Positions 26,029-39,048 of a stretch of 64,000 bases of DNA are shown piece after piece; position 1 is the stretch's first letter; each line of letters begins with the position of its first letter. The position numbers and the translations under genes are program-made. The notes under the pieces were generated by a model. It was not told where the DNA came from. It made no database searches and saw nothing but the letters and a program-made list of their open reading frames with translations. This stretch comes from Poecilobothrus nobilitatus (lineage: Eukaryota; Arthropoda; Insecta; Diptera; Dolichopodidae): NCBI GenBank assembly GCA_947095535.1, contig OX352773.1, positions 3,906,001 to 3,970,000 of the forward strand, written 5' to 3'.

Positions 26029-26927
26029 TCTAAAGCATTTCTAAAATAAATAAATAAATTCAATAAATTAATAAATTAATTCAGAAAAATTGCAAACAAT
26101 CAATCTATCTGCAAAGAATATAAATATACGTATATAAAATTCTTTAATATAAAATATTAGTTATTTATTATAAACGAAAATTTTGATTAATTATATCTTT
26201 TTTAAAAAATCATTCCTAAAATTCAAAAGGAAAATTTAAAATCGAAATAAAAAAAGTAAATTGAAGAAAATAATTCCCAATATTAACTTAACCAATCCTC
26301 AATTCATTATTTATAATGTTTTTAAGGACATTATTATATTCTGATATATATATATATATGTGTATACCTACGTTACGTGTACGTCTTAATATAACCAGAA
26401 CTGTCTCTCTTTTCATCTATTTTTAAATATACATAATATAATCTTTACCACATCTTTAAGACATCATTTTTTATCTTCTTTAATTTAATCCTTGCTCGTT
26501 CATTATAACACGCAAATTTCTATATATCCTTAAAAATAAAAACAAAAAAAAATCAAAAATAAAAAAAAATTTGAATGGATTAAAAAATAGTCCTGTTCCT
26601 GTCTAAAAACTTGTTGTCCTCTTATTATGTTTTTCTTGTATTGTATTTTTCTATTATAAGAACATGTGTTTTAGAGTTACCAATGGTTAAATATTATTAA
26701 AGGTTTCCTTTTTCTTTCATTACCTATGATTACTTTTGTTTTTAATTTTTAATTATTAAAGAAAAAACAAAGAATTTAACAAACTTAAAATTTCTTCCTA
26801 TTATGTTTTTAAAATTGAACGCCAATAGTTTTTGCCAAGGAATAAAATAAATTTTTTCAGCGGAAGGAGTTAGATAATAATTAATTAAAAATTAATTTAA
26901 ATTAATTAATTAAATTAAACAGAGAGC
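26029..26927. other. A/T-rich non-coding block
   Basis: No gene. A short (AT)n at about 26,343-26,358 and a TTAATTAA-rich palindromic stretch at about 26,877-26,920. Confidence 0.55.
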
Positions 26928-27281
26928 GTGCTAAAAAAATTAAGCTTAGCATTTTTTAAAAGGTTCAAATTTAGATTAAAATCACTGAAGCTAAAAACTT
27001 CATTAAAATGTGAAATTTTAGTTTGTTTTTCGCTCTTGTGTTATTCCTTTGGAAAACATAAGGCTTCCACAATTCTTTTACAATTTTCTCTGTTTTGCGA
27101 TATTTTTTTAGCTTCAACTCAAGAATTTCTACTATATTCTGTCTCTCTAGAATTCTTCTTCACCAAGTTGCTTAGAAGTTCCAATCCAACACCTGACATG
27201 CTACTGATGTTTTCGGATACTGAGGATATTCCTAATCCACCTTATTCTCTTCTTCGAATTTACAGATCAGTTTTTGACTGA
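26928..27281 (+). other. Unassigned 117-codon open frame, possibly a decayed coding relic
   Basis: The longest open frame in the window and one not built from homopolymers. It is locally richer in G+C than its surroundings. The plus frame ends TPDMLLMFSDTEDIPNPPYS followed by LLRIYRSVFD. The opposite strand also gives a protein-like reading, with several stops (GLGISSVSENISSMSGVGLE, then LLSNLVKKNSRETEYS). The true coding strand, if any, is therefore uncertain. I recognise no family. It may be a transposon-derived pseudogene, an exon fragment or chance. No start context or splice sites decide it. Confidence 0.25.
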
Positions 27282-28385
27282 TTAATATTCATAATTCCCC
27301 AACTAATATTCTTCTAGGCCATAATATTTGATATTAGAGACAACAAAAAAACTTTTAATTAATTAATAACAAGGCCTTTCACCTACTTCAAAATTGAATA
27401 CAATTCGGTAACTTTAATTTATGTTAATTTCATACTTTCTTAAGGAACAAAAATATATTCAAACAAATAAAAACTAGGAATAATGTCATGGGTTGAAGGG
27501 TATTTAATTAGCAATTCGCAATCAATAACATCGCATTTTGGATCATTTTCCGGTACAATTTTAATCTTTCATCAGAATAATTTTTTTGTTGTTTTTTTTT
27601 TTTGTGTCTCATATAAAAATATTACCACATTCCCTTCTTTACTTTATTAAACGTATACAGAACTATAAAAATAAAAGGTTATATATTTATATGTGTGTGT
27701 ATATACATGTACATATTAAATTTATTCCATTATAATAAAGAGCCAGTTATAATGTTAATGTTAATGCTAATGTCCTTCTCATACCAAAAATTGAATAACT
27801 TAATTTATTTTTTTTTTTTTTTCTTGTTCTTGTTTTTAACTTGGGCTCTTTAAATTTTTATTATTATTATTATTTCCTATTTTTGATGTTATTTTTTTGT
27901 TTTTTTTTTTATTTTGTGTTTCGATATAATTTGACAGCAAAAAATAAAGAAAAAAAATAAAAAACTTTGTCTTACTTTCTTACTTTATAAAATTTAAATA
28001 AGCGTTGAGGCTAAAATGTCTCATTTTTGTGTTTAACCCTTTCGACTCCATTCATTAATTATTATTTTGTCTTATTGTTATTGTTTTGTTTGTCATTTTG
28101 AAATATATAATATAAATATGTATATATGTAATAATGTACTAAATATTTATATAAATATATATATATATATGTATTAGTTAAATTTATAAGTATATGTGTA
28201 AAATTTAATAGAAAGAATTGTTAATATAAATTTTATTTTGTGTATTCTTTGATTGATTATAAAATTAAATAATTTGCTAGGTAAATTTTCAAATAAAAAT
28301 TTTTATTTGTTATCAAAATTTAATGAAATGGTTATACATATTTGACACAAAGCGCCGATAGCATTTAACATAAACTTGACACATT
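27282..28385. other. A/T-rich non-coding block
   Basis: T-rich, with short AT/TA dinucleotide tracts near 27,690 and 28,150. No gene or repeat recognised. Confidence 0.55.
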
Positions 28386-28500
28386 GGTTCGAATGCATAA
28401 ATCTGAGGTACACCTGATGCATAAATCTACACCTAAAGTCGTAGTGTTTTTTTTGAAAAAATGAGATTTGAGCTCAAGTTCAATTTTATGCATTCGGCCC
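28386..28500. mobile_element. 115-bp MITE with 16-bp TIRs
   Basis: The left end GGTTCGAATGCATAAA and the inverted right end (TTTATGCATTCGGCCC) match at 14 of 16 positions. ATT flanks both sides (28,383-28,385 and 28,501-28,503) and may be a 3-bp TSD. An internal GATGCATAAATC repeats the TIR core. No coding capacity. The superfamily is not assigned; a 3-bp TSD would suit PIF/Harbinger-type mobilisation but is weak evidence. Confidence 0.55.
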
Positions 28501-28651
28501 ATTAACACAATTTTGTTTTCATTATCGTCTAATAAAAATCAAGTTCTTATTACAAGGAGAGTAGCATATGCCTATATTTTATTTGCTGGTATTTTATTTG
28601 ACTGTATACGTAATACATATAATTAGGATTTTAGAGTTGGTTACAAATGGA

Positions 28652-28746
28652 ATTCAGTTAAATGAAATACGTAGTCAAATGAAATATAATCAAATGAAAT
28701 ACAGTCCATTGACATACAGTCCATTGACATACAGTCTTGTGATATA
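28652..28746. repeat. Short tandem repeats (about 17-bp period)
   Basis: Successive AAATGAAATAC/TCAAATGAAATA units grade into perfect repeats of CATACAGTCCATTGA (about 28,700-28,736). The complement of the unit (TATTTTATTTGACTGTAT) lies just upstream at about 28,590-28,607, so the area can fold back on itself. Confidence 0.65.
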
Positions 28747-31700
28747 GTAACTACTTATTAACCTTATTTTTTCAATATTCGATAAATGCGTAGTGCTAGA
28801 TAAAATTCAACTTTACGAAGTATTATGAATAAATCAAATTTTTTTGTTCCTACTTGTACATGCTCATGCTTTTGCTGCTCATACATGTTTAAAAGGGTAA
28901 AAAACGCAATCTCAAATTTTCTTGATAGAAAAAAAGAAATTTATTTTTAGATAACATACATGACCAATTACACTTAATCTGTACCTATTCCAATGTAAAG
29001 AAAATCTAACAAAATATTTGATTAACATTTACCAAACATTTGAACATGTAATTTAATGATTAAAAGGTTAATACCGCACCTTTTTCCTAAACCATTAAAT
29101 AAAATAGAATAATAAAAGAAACCAAAATATTTCCATCGTTTAGAAAATCGTTATATCTTTCTGTCCTTCATTTTTTTTTTTTTGTTTTTCTTCATATTTT
29201 TTATTCGATTTTATTTCTGTCTCTTTTTTAGTTTCTTTTTTCCTTTTCTATTATTTTCTTTTTATTTCATTCTTTTTTTGACGATTTTCCAAATTGGAAC
29301 CAAATAGAAGAAATGACATCAGGCGAATCATTTCAAAATTCATTTGCTTTTTTTTTTATAATTATAAATTTATTTTAATTCATATATATATATATATACA
29401 CATTATATTTATATATATAACATACCTATATACAATTATTTACCTTCATTATCATAATTTGAAATTGTAATCTTAAATTTGCATATTATTGTTAAGTCAT
29501 TAATTAAAAATGGTTTTGATGTCTTTTCATCACAAATATACCCTTAAAAAAAAAATCTTAATAGTAAAATGTAAAAATGAGTGTTTCATTTTAGGTATAG
29601 AAAATATAATTTTGAATGTTAAAGAGAAATTAGAGAATATATATTAGAAAATAACAATTAAAAAAAATTAATAAAGAATAAATAAAGAAAAATCCACTTC
29701 TATATTTTTATTTAGTTATTTGCTAAGTTAAATTGACTTTTCAAGAAGATTTGTTTAATTTTAAGACATCAAAATTTCAGAATTACAATTGATTTATTGT
29801 TTGTTTAAAATTATCCGTCTAAAAGTTCAATTATTATAATGTTCACCACTCTGAAACACTTTGTTTCAATTTTTTTTGTTTTTTTTCATATTAAATTTTA
29901 AAACACCATATTTAATTGTAAAGAGGTGGTTAAAATTTTTCAAATAAAAACATTTATACATATATACAAATATAATATAAAGACGTAAGTACTATTCCAA
30001 CATAATTATATTGATAGCTTTTTTTATACCCATAAAAGTCCAATTTTAATTTGAACATAACCATTATATTCTCACAAATTGTGGCTTTTATTGTATTGTC
30101 ATGAAGAAAATTAAGAAAATGTCCTTAAATTTAAACTGAAGAGAAATAAAAAAAAAAATACATAGAAATGAAAATCAACAACAATAACAACAATAATCAT
30201 TAAATATATAATATTTCAATAACTCCATATTATAAGGATATTGAACTGTACTGTAAATAAGTTTGAAAGTTTTTTTTTCAGATTGTTAGTGACAAAGTGT
30301 TCTTGCGAATTTTAACTATAGCCAATATTAGAATGTTTTTGAATTAGCAATAAAAATTTTCAAAAGAAATTTAATAACAAGTGCTAAAAAACATAATATG
30401 TGATTCCAGAAAGAAGATGAAAATTAAAAAACGAACAAAAGCTTTATTGGAGAATTCGTCGCAAAGCAAATCATCGTAAGGTAAAGTCATTGCAAAGTGT
30501 TTTTCATCAAAAGCGCATATGTTAATAAATTAAAATTCTTTTTATAAAATATTTTAATAGTCACTATGATACTTTTTGATGAATAGATAGACCTTAATAT
30601 AGTAACGTGTGTGCTTTAAAGACTTTTATTGTTAAATATATTTTATTTAAAAACATTTATTGATGAGAACTCTATTAATCATGAATTTAAGAATGCAACT
30701 AAAAAAAGCAACTAACTAGATAACTTTGAAGATATATTCATTGAATTGTAGACCGATCATAACTTTTCATTTTTGCGTTCCATTTCTTTAAATTAAATAA
30801 AACAAAACGTTTTGACATTTTGACATTTAACAAAACAACAACAAAAATGTCAACTTCAATATTGAAGTAAATATTGTCAAACTTTCTATTTATTATTAAT
30901 TATATTTTTACCCATTAGAATCTTAAAGACAAAATTAAAAGAGTTTTAAAAAAATTATTTTACCCTATACACAAACAAAATAACAGTTATGACAAATATA
31001 ATTTAAAAAATTTATTCAAATTTCCACATTTTCTTTAAATTGTTTTGTACCGTATGCAAAAAAAAAAAAAAAAAAATGAACCCAGAAAACTCAAAAAAAA
31101 AAAAAAAAACCAAAATAAAATTAATAAATAAGAAAATGTAAAATATTTTAAATTGAAAAAGATGAGAACAAAAAAACAAACACGAAAGAAGTATACATAA
31201 AGATGAGAAAAGGAAAAGGATTGAATAAAGGCCACAATGAAAGTAAGGACATTAATTAAGATTTTGTATTTTTATTATAATTGCAAAGAAAAAAAAAACG
31301 TAAATTCACAAAGGTATTATTAATAAATTTTGATTGAAATGGAAAAGAAAAATTAAAACAAAAAATATTTGTATATATATATATATATATTTATAGGAAA
31401 AAATTAGTGGTGAAAAATTAAAAAATTAAATAACAAGCTAGCAGAACTTTGATTTTTTTTTTTGTTTTTATTTTTGTAATTGTTGTTGTTAATGCTAATG
31501 CTGCTGCCTTTCTTTCTAATTTGAATTTTAAGTTTTTCATCCTCATTTTTTTTGTATATCGTCAAATTTCTTCTTTTTTTTTTTTTGTTGTCAAACCTAT
31601 TTTTATTTGTAAATAATATCTTTAGTATTTTTTTTTTTTTTTTGAAATTTTTTAAATAAATTTATTCTGATAAGATTATGCATATTGTTTTCCACTGTTC

Positions 31701-33999
31701 ATAAAAAAAAAAAGAGGTTTAAAAAATATAATTTTATGTTTGGGAAATAAATTTGGACAATTTTATAAGATGGCATGGACTACTATCAAAGATTTTCTCG
31801 GCAAGAAAACAAATCATTTTTTTTTTTTTTGAATGTTTTATCGAAATCGTAAGCAGAAATCGTTATATAAGAATTGAGTAGGAATTAATCTTCTTAAAAT
31901 CAATAATAACAAGGTTGAAAGTGATATATCTATTACCAAAATTTAATGTCCAAATTCGATTTAAAAAATTTTCTTTTATGCACCGAATTATATTTGGCGA
32001 TTAAATTAGATACATAATTATATTTAGTAAATCACTAAATATATTGTTGGTCATATATTGTTCATCAAAGGATTCGAGCAAAACTGAAACAATTTGGCAT
32101 ATAATTTAAAATATTAAAGATAAATTTCGAATTTCAACTATCACTTGACGAGCGAAATATTTAATACAAGTTATTCTTTTAATCCATCCAAAAAAAATTC
32201 TCCCAAAAATCATAGTTTATAATACAAAGAACTGTTTTCAGACCGATTAAAATGTAATTCATGAATTTGTGTATATACGAGTAGGTATATACGGGTATTA
32301 TATCCTATCCGGAATATGTACAATTAACAAAATTTTCAATTGACTTAAAATTCGAATTAACAAATTTTACTTAAAAATACAAAATATTTGCAATTACAAT
32401 TTATATCGTGATCAATTTCAATAAATAATAATTATATTTTTTTAACCATTATTTTTAATAATCCTCTTAATATAAAAAAAACACAGAGTAATGATAATAG
32501 TAATAATAATAACGAATATATTTTACCATATTGGTAAAATAATTATTCAATAGAAAATGGAAAACATAATTATGATAATAATTGTACAAAATTTTCCTCT
32601 TTTTTTTTAATTTTTTTATATTCGAATTATCACAATTTTACATACTCCTCCCACACTTGAAAACCTTGAAAAATGGAAATGAATTAAAAACGAAAAAACA
32701 AGAAAAGAACACAACAATTATAAAAAAAACAAAATTTATTCATTTGACAATAGTCAACAATTTTCATGGGCATCAATTCATTTTACGGAGTTAAACTTTA
32801 AACCTTAAATTAAAAATCCAAAAAAAAAAAAAGAAAACAAAACAAAAAATTATTTATAAATTAATCTTTGTACAGGTAAAATATTTTTATCTGATAGGTG
32901 TTAATTTAATTATATTTCACAGCATGTAATAAATATTTATCCGCCCAATTATATGCAATATGATTATATATTTGTTGAGATAATTGAATCTGTGATAATT
33001 GTTTTTGGTCCTATATTACTTTACATAATCTAAATTAATTAACGTTTATCGAATAAAATCATACAATTTTTACATTATAGAAATTTTTTTATTATTTTAT
33101 TTGAACAACAATAGCTAAAAAATGCATATGCATATGACATATGACTAAAAATATGTTTTAAAAAAAAAAACAAAAAATTCATTTTATTAAACAGATGCTT
33201 TAATGTAAAATTTAAATATAAAATTTAAATAAAACTGAATGAAAAATTTTTTTAAACAACATAATGTAAAAATATAAGCAGTTCTTAGTTTTAAATGAAC
33301 CTGTAATATCTGTGAATGGATTGATATTTCGATTATCGGGCGATTTTAAAAACTAGATTACTGATTAACTGATTAGCAGTATATAACGTAGTTTTAATTA
33401 TATTATATTCTAAATGTAATTTGTACATTGGATAGTGGATAACAAACTAACTATACCAAAACTTGAATTATATGTTGAATTGACAAACAATAATAGCCTG
33501 CTTGCAACTGCTTCTAATACTAAAAAAAACTTGTGAAATAAACGATTAGAACTTCTCTTTGCTTTTGATTAGATAAAATTAACTACTGGATAAACGTATT
33601 ATGACGGCAACATCCCTTTTAAAAATAGATTCTTAACATCTACCTTTAAGATTTATATATACAGTAGTTTAAATAAATCTTCAATAATTGGTCCGCATAA
33701 ATATAATTTTGTTGAAATTAATTTTCCTATGCTTAATAATTATTTTCATTTAATTGACTTTTGACTTTGCTAGATTAAGATCTTAGCTTTTAGGTTTAAA
33801 AGTATACAATTTATTCACATTCAAACGTAACTAAGTTTTTTATACCTTTAACTATTAATTATTACACTATGTACTTTTGTCGCAATTGTGGCAAACCTAA
33901 ATTCATAATGCATAACATACCCACATTATCATTTGACAAAAAACTCTTTTCGCAAAAACAAATTTAATAAAAAGTCGAAATAAACTCTATTTTTCTAAC
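28747..33999. other. A/T-rich non-coding block
   Basis: More than 5 kb of homopolymer-rich DNA without a recognisable gene or dispersed repeat. Small AT tracts near 29,382 and 31,375. Long A runs occur at 31,060-31,110 and T runs at about 31,570-31,640. Open frames at 31,035-31,235 and 32,582-32,794 are low-complexity. Confidence 0.55.
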
Positions 34000-34249
34000 C
34001 AACTATAAAGTCCCTCCTAATTATTTATTTTATATATATCTAAACATATAAAGGGGGCTGCAGCTCACAAATCTCCGCTAATCAAATTATTGAAACTCTG
34101 GTTTTATAATCAACTCTAAAGCATTTCCTAATTTTTTTTTTACATACATATTTTAACATTAATAAAATTAAAATAGCGTGAGCTGCCACCCCCAAACTTT
34201 CGTTAAACAAAATTTTGAAACCCTTAATTTGTAACCAATTCTTAATTCC
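34000..34249 (+). repeat. Diverged tandem repeat (about 111-125 bp units)
   Basis: CAACTATAAAGTCCCTCCTAA (34,000) recurs as CAACTCTAAAGCATTTCCTA (34,111) and CAATTCTTAATTCCCTTC (34,236). The segment between holds CTGG/CCCTTAATTT(T)G, an upstream C/G-rich piece (AGCTGCCACCCCCAAAC) and TTTACATACATATTTTAA. The same unit appears at 56.25-56.46 kb in the same orientation. A SINE-B interrupts the last unit, and the remainder (TTTTACATGTATATTTC) continues after it. Confidence 0.6.
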
Positions 34250-34265
34250 CTTCTAATTTTCTTTT

Positions 34266-34447
34266 ATGTTCATTCCCCGGCCATATAAATTTGACAAGGA
34301 AATTACTCAGTATTTCCTTTTCAGTCATCGCTGTAAATGTGTGAGGGGGAATTATTTTTACGACGTGTGTGGGGTTCGACCTTACATCTCCTCTGTGTTT
34401 GCAACGTATTTTTATACACTCTTACCCACTAGACCAACGAGGCTCCC
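34266..34447 (-). mobile_element. SINE-B copy 3, inserted in the tandem repeat
   Basis: On the minus strand it starts GGGAGCCTCGTTGG. It has box A TGGTCTAGTGGGTAAGAG and box B AGGTCGAACCCC, then ACACGTCGTAAAAATAATTC and a diverged 3' end (GAGTAATTTCCTTGTC). Imperfect TSDs CTTCTAATTTTCTTTT and CTTCTAATTATTTTTT flank it (from about 34,250 and 34,449). The open frame at 34,266-34,508 is this SINE read backwards, not a gene. Confidence 0.8.
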
Positions 34448-34465
34448 ACTTCTAATTATTTTTTT

Positions 34466-37400
34466 TTTACATGTATATTTCAGCAACAAAGAACTGCTAT
34501 TTTGTTAAGTAAGAAATTTGCTAATTGTTTTTTTGCATTTTAAGTTTTTGGATAAATGAACTAAGGCGAAATAGATATTTGTTATCTGAGTTTTCCCAAG
34601 TGTTACCCCATTTACATCAACTGTTGAAAATGCTTTATATTACTCTTTCCCATAATTAATAAAACCATGTCCTTATATCTTAAAATTTTAAATTTAATAA
34701 GTTAAAAAAAAATTTCTTAGTTATCCTTTAAAGGAAATTTTACTAAATTACTTATAATGTTTTTATAACTTTCCTAATATATACATGTTATATACATATA
34801 TACCTAAAATATATACACGTATATTAATTGTTAAAAATGTTCCTATAATTCAGTTATTCAAAGATTTCATTCTAAATTAATTTTAACCGCAATAATTTAT
34901 TACTAAACTAATTGTAATACTAACTTTGTAATTATCATAGGGAACATAATAATTGATATACATATAAATATAATACAGAACCGCAATTTACATCCTTTTA
35001 ACTCTACAATTATCCTTAGCTATATGTATATATTTAAAATTCATAAAATTTTAATTTAAAACCGTATTTTACCTTCCCATCTATCTTTTCTTATTTTTCT
35101 TTAACTAATTTTAAGAAAATTTTTTAACATTATCTACCCGAAGGGATGAATTAAATTATTTGTATAATATCTCATAAAGTATATCGCGGCCACAATACTA
35201 CAAATCTTCAATAATAATCTGATCAAGTTATATTACGAACACATAAAACAATATTTATAATATTATACATTTAAAATTACAGGTGTATTGAAAATACTTT
35301 TTTTTTTACCATCACCTGGTCAACTAATTTTAAAAAGAGTTCCTTTGGGAAGAAAGTCTAAGTTTTCTTAGTATAAATTTCTGTAATGAAATTTAAAATG
35401 AAATATAATGAGATCACAAAAGTGTTAAACATTAAAAATATTAGTTAGATACATTGCCACTTTGTCTTACGGTAAGGCAATTAATTTAATTTTTTTATTC
35501 TATATAGGATATTTAAAGGAATTTCTGTATATAGAACAATAACAGTCAGCAGTTAGAATTTTCATTCCAAATAATTAAAAGTCACAACACAACTTTTTAT
35601 AATATTTATTTAAAATAAATTGCAATTACAAAATTTTCATCCATTACTTGGTATGGTACATATATATATAATACTGCTCTAAATGGTAATAGTGGTGAAT
35701 TCTTGATGGGTTGCCCATGGGTGAAAATTTCATTATAAATTGAATTTTTTTTTTTTTTCATTTTGGTTTGTTTTTTTTGTTTTTTGCACTTTATAAAAGC
35801 AATGGTGCAATTTATATACCCTTTTTGAAAACTATTTAGTTAACTTAAATTAAATGTTGAAGATGAAGTCTTAGATATAGAATTTTTCCATAGAATAATT
35901 AAAATTATAATAGTTTATTATCATTATATAATAGGTATTATTTAGGTGTATTTAAATGTATATTAAAATTAAATGAATGAATTATTTCGGTATCAAAAAA
36001 TATACATTAAAGGATTGTACAACATCATAGTTTCATGTTTAATAACTTAAAATTCATGAACCATAAAACACGAAAAGGAAAGAAAATTCTTTTTCATATT
36101 TTTTTTGAAAAAAAAAGGGGTCAAAGTAAATTTGCTTACAATATATATTTGGTATTATTTAAATGATTGATTTTCTATTAATAAAAATTTATAATTATTG
36201 ACTTTTTCCATCCATTTCTTTTTTATTAATGCTGCAATTTCTATAATTTTTGGAATAACTGAAAGTAAATTAAAAATAAAAACGCTTTTAATTGAATTGA
36301 CCTTTATAATAAAATTTAAAATTTATTGACATATCTCCTATCATCACAATAATATCAAAAAGAAACTATCAAATTCGACATTGAAATACGCTATAAAAAT
36401 CAATTTATCCAATATCTATTTACTTCCATAAAATATCGGAGATTTTTATTCAAATTCTTGATTAAAAAACATTATTTTGTATGACAATTTGTTTTAGACA
36501 AAATGACCTTATATAAATAGAAAACTACCAAACGATGATAATAATAATGATGCTGATTATAATACTGATGAAATAAATTATATTTTCACCTACCAAAAAC
36601 AAAGAAAAAATGTAAAATTTTGTAATAGCATCCTTTGACTTAATTTTTGAAATAGCTTTTCTATTACAGATATAAGTATACATGTATGTATGTATATATT
36701 TTTATAAGCATCTTAAAATTATGTCTTAATTTTTCCCTTAATTGCATTTCAAATATAGAAAAAAGGAAAATAAAATCAAACAAGAAAACAAATGGCGAAA
36801 AACAAAAAGAAAAATGTGGAAAGAAAAAAATTTTACTTTAATTAAAAAGTTAAAATATTAAGAGATACAATTAAATCTTATTTTGGATAGTAGCAAATTG
36901 AAAATAATTTTAATAATAAAATTTTAAATACACCTATAGAAAAAATTAAAAAAAAAGTTTTTTTTGTAAATAAAATAAAAGTGTATCCAATTATAGGTTA
37001 TTTTTATCATATAGAACTTCCTTAATTTTATTTATTAGTTTATTGAATTAATTTGCGATTTTAATTTTAGTATTCAAAAATTTTTAGCTACATTTTATTA
37101 AGTTTTTTCTCCCGGTCCACCATAATTTAATAAACAATAATTGAAGACTCAAGCGGGAAACTTGTTTTAACCATTCTCGATTCACAAACTTCTTTAAATG
37201 CTATGTAATTATTTAATTTATGAAATACAGAGACAAATGGAATGCTAGAATAAAATAACTGCTACAATATGATTATTGGAGAAATAAATTAACAAATGCA
37301 ATTTGAAAATAAATAAAGAAAATTAAACAAATTTTTTTTTTCCAATTACTTTATCTTTTTTTTTCTTATTATTTTATAACAACTTTTCCTTTTTGTACAT

Positions 37401-38116
37401 TTCAAACTTTAGATGTTAATAAAGTTCTGGATGAAAAGTAGTAATTAATTTTCTGTTTTTTTCTGTTTATTGTAGAAAAAATTACATAAATGCTAATCAA
37501 TAATTTAGCTACTCATACATATATATTTTTTTAGATTTCTTTTCAACATCCTTTTTATTTCATTTTCTTTAATATTTCTTAAAACCGTCCTTTTAAAACT
37601 GTAAGAATTTATTTTCAAAATATTGTCCAAAAACATAAAATAGTTTCCTCTTTTACAATCTTCTTTTAACATAACCTAAACATATTCTTGTGTACGATAC
37701 GGATCCATTCATTTCGGGCATATGTAAATTTTCTTTTTACTAAAACCCTTAAAAACAAAAACAACATATCGCAACATAATAAAATATTCCACACTCTACT
37801 CAATATAATAACATTATAAACACCCGAAAGAGTAATAAGGAAAGTGAATCAAAGAAAAATTGGGTGAGAAAGAGCGATAAATGTTAGTGATGGGTTAACA
37901 TTATTTGTATTATTAATTTATATTTATATACAAACATATATTTATATAACATAGCAGAATATTAGAATATTACATGAATACAAAATCTTATACATAAATG
38001 ATAAAAAACATGTGATAAATTTATTTATAGTAAATATTTCAAAGATTACAAATCCGGTCAAATTTATATAGATATATAGGTCCTATATATAGGTAGATAA
38101 ATTTACACAGTTAGTT
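34466..38116. other. A/T-rich non-coding block
   Basis: No gene or clear repeat. Short TATG/ATGT tracts near 36,678-36,700 and a CCCATGGG palindrome near 35,716. Otherwise low-complexity A/T DNA. Confidence 0.55.
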
Positions 38117-38325
38117 CCCATTATTAGGCAGTATATGAGTATTAAAGGCAATATAATTTATTGTTTGAATTGAAAAAATGAAGCTGGTGTTTAATGCGTT
38201 AAAGTTCCATACACTTATAGAGGACTCGTTCTCGTTCCACTCTTATATAGTGTTCCATGATTCTCACTTATTCTCGCAAAAAAAAAAATATAAGAAGTCC
38301 TTTTCATTTTAGTTTAGCGCTAATG
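38117..38325 (+). repeat. Dispersed repeat D, copy 1
   Basis: AGGCAGTATATGAGTATTAA, GTTAAAGTTCCATACACTTA, GACTCGTTCTCGTTCCACTC, TATAGTGTT, then TTCATTTTAGTTTA. The same blocks in the same order and orientation occur at 40,596-40,790. No ORF and no clear inverted ends. Likely an ancient mobile-element fragment of unknown class. Confidence 0.65.
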
Positions 38326-38636
38326 GAAAACGCTAAGTCAATTGAATTTAAATTAATTTCATAATTATATCTTGATTTTTTAGTATATAAAATTTTATAA
38401 TCCAGTTAAATTAAAACCAATGGTAATATTATGATAACTCTAGCCCTAAAGAAACTTTAAACTAATATTTAGCACATTTCCGTTGGTAAAATTATTATAT
38501 ATTGGTTAACATTTTTCTTCCATAAATACTTAACTATTCTTTAATTTTAATTACTTTAATAAATCCAAGCATTGAAATTTTAAAAATATGAACAAAACTG
38601 AATCTCCGAAATCTTTAAAAAGATCGTTTACACTTT

Positions 38637-39035
38637 TTTTTTCCTTAATCCTATAAAGAGCATATAGCAGCATCCACTAAGTCATTTATTATTCATATTT
38701 GACTAAGCTTCAGTTTCTGGAATCATTATTTCACTAAGCTGTTGATTACTCGGCTGTAGCTATTGCACAAGACTAGGCGTTTCTTTTAGTTCTACGCCAT
38801 CTATTATCTTACACAAGAATTATATTTTATTATTATTTTATTATATATTACAATATGATATTAATTATAATTTATAAGACACATACTTATTTTTTAACTT
38901 AATTATATTACACTAATTATATGTTATAAGAAAAATCTATATTATTTTATTAATCTATATGACCCAGCCGGGGTTTGAACCTGAGACCTTTCGTATGAAA
39001 GGCCAGTGTCTTAACCACTACACCATTGCCTGGAT
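38637..39035 (-). mobile_element. SINE-A, tail type 3 (~400 bp), complete with TSDs
   Basis: On the minus strand the head reads CAATGGTGTAGTGGTTAAGA (box A) ... CAGGTTCAAACCCCGG (box B). An A/T-rich linker follows, then a distinctive body (AAGATAATAGATGGCG, ATAGCTACAGCC, ATCAACAGCTTAGTGAAA, GACTTAGTGGATG) and a poly-A tail (plus-strand T run at about 38,634-38,644). TSDs TC(G/A)TTTACACTTT lie at 38,624-38,636 and 39,036-39,048 with one mismatch. The body is shared with the 54.2-kb copy. The head cannot fold as a working tRNA because acceptor arms do not pair. The open frame at 38,959-39,147 overlaps it by chance. Confidence 0.85.
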
Positions 39036-39048
39036 TCATTTACACTTT

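Noticed and set aside
34266..34508. 80-codon open frame starting MFIPRPYKF
   Set aside because: It is SINE-B copy 3 read in reverse plus flanking tandem repeat.
38955..39035. Possible minus-strand tRNA gene
   Set aside because: The acceptor arms do not pair, the T-arm has a mismatch, and the segment is the head of a 399-bp SINE with flanking duplications.
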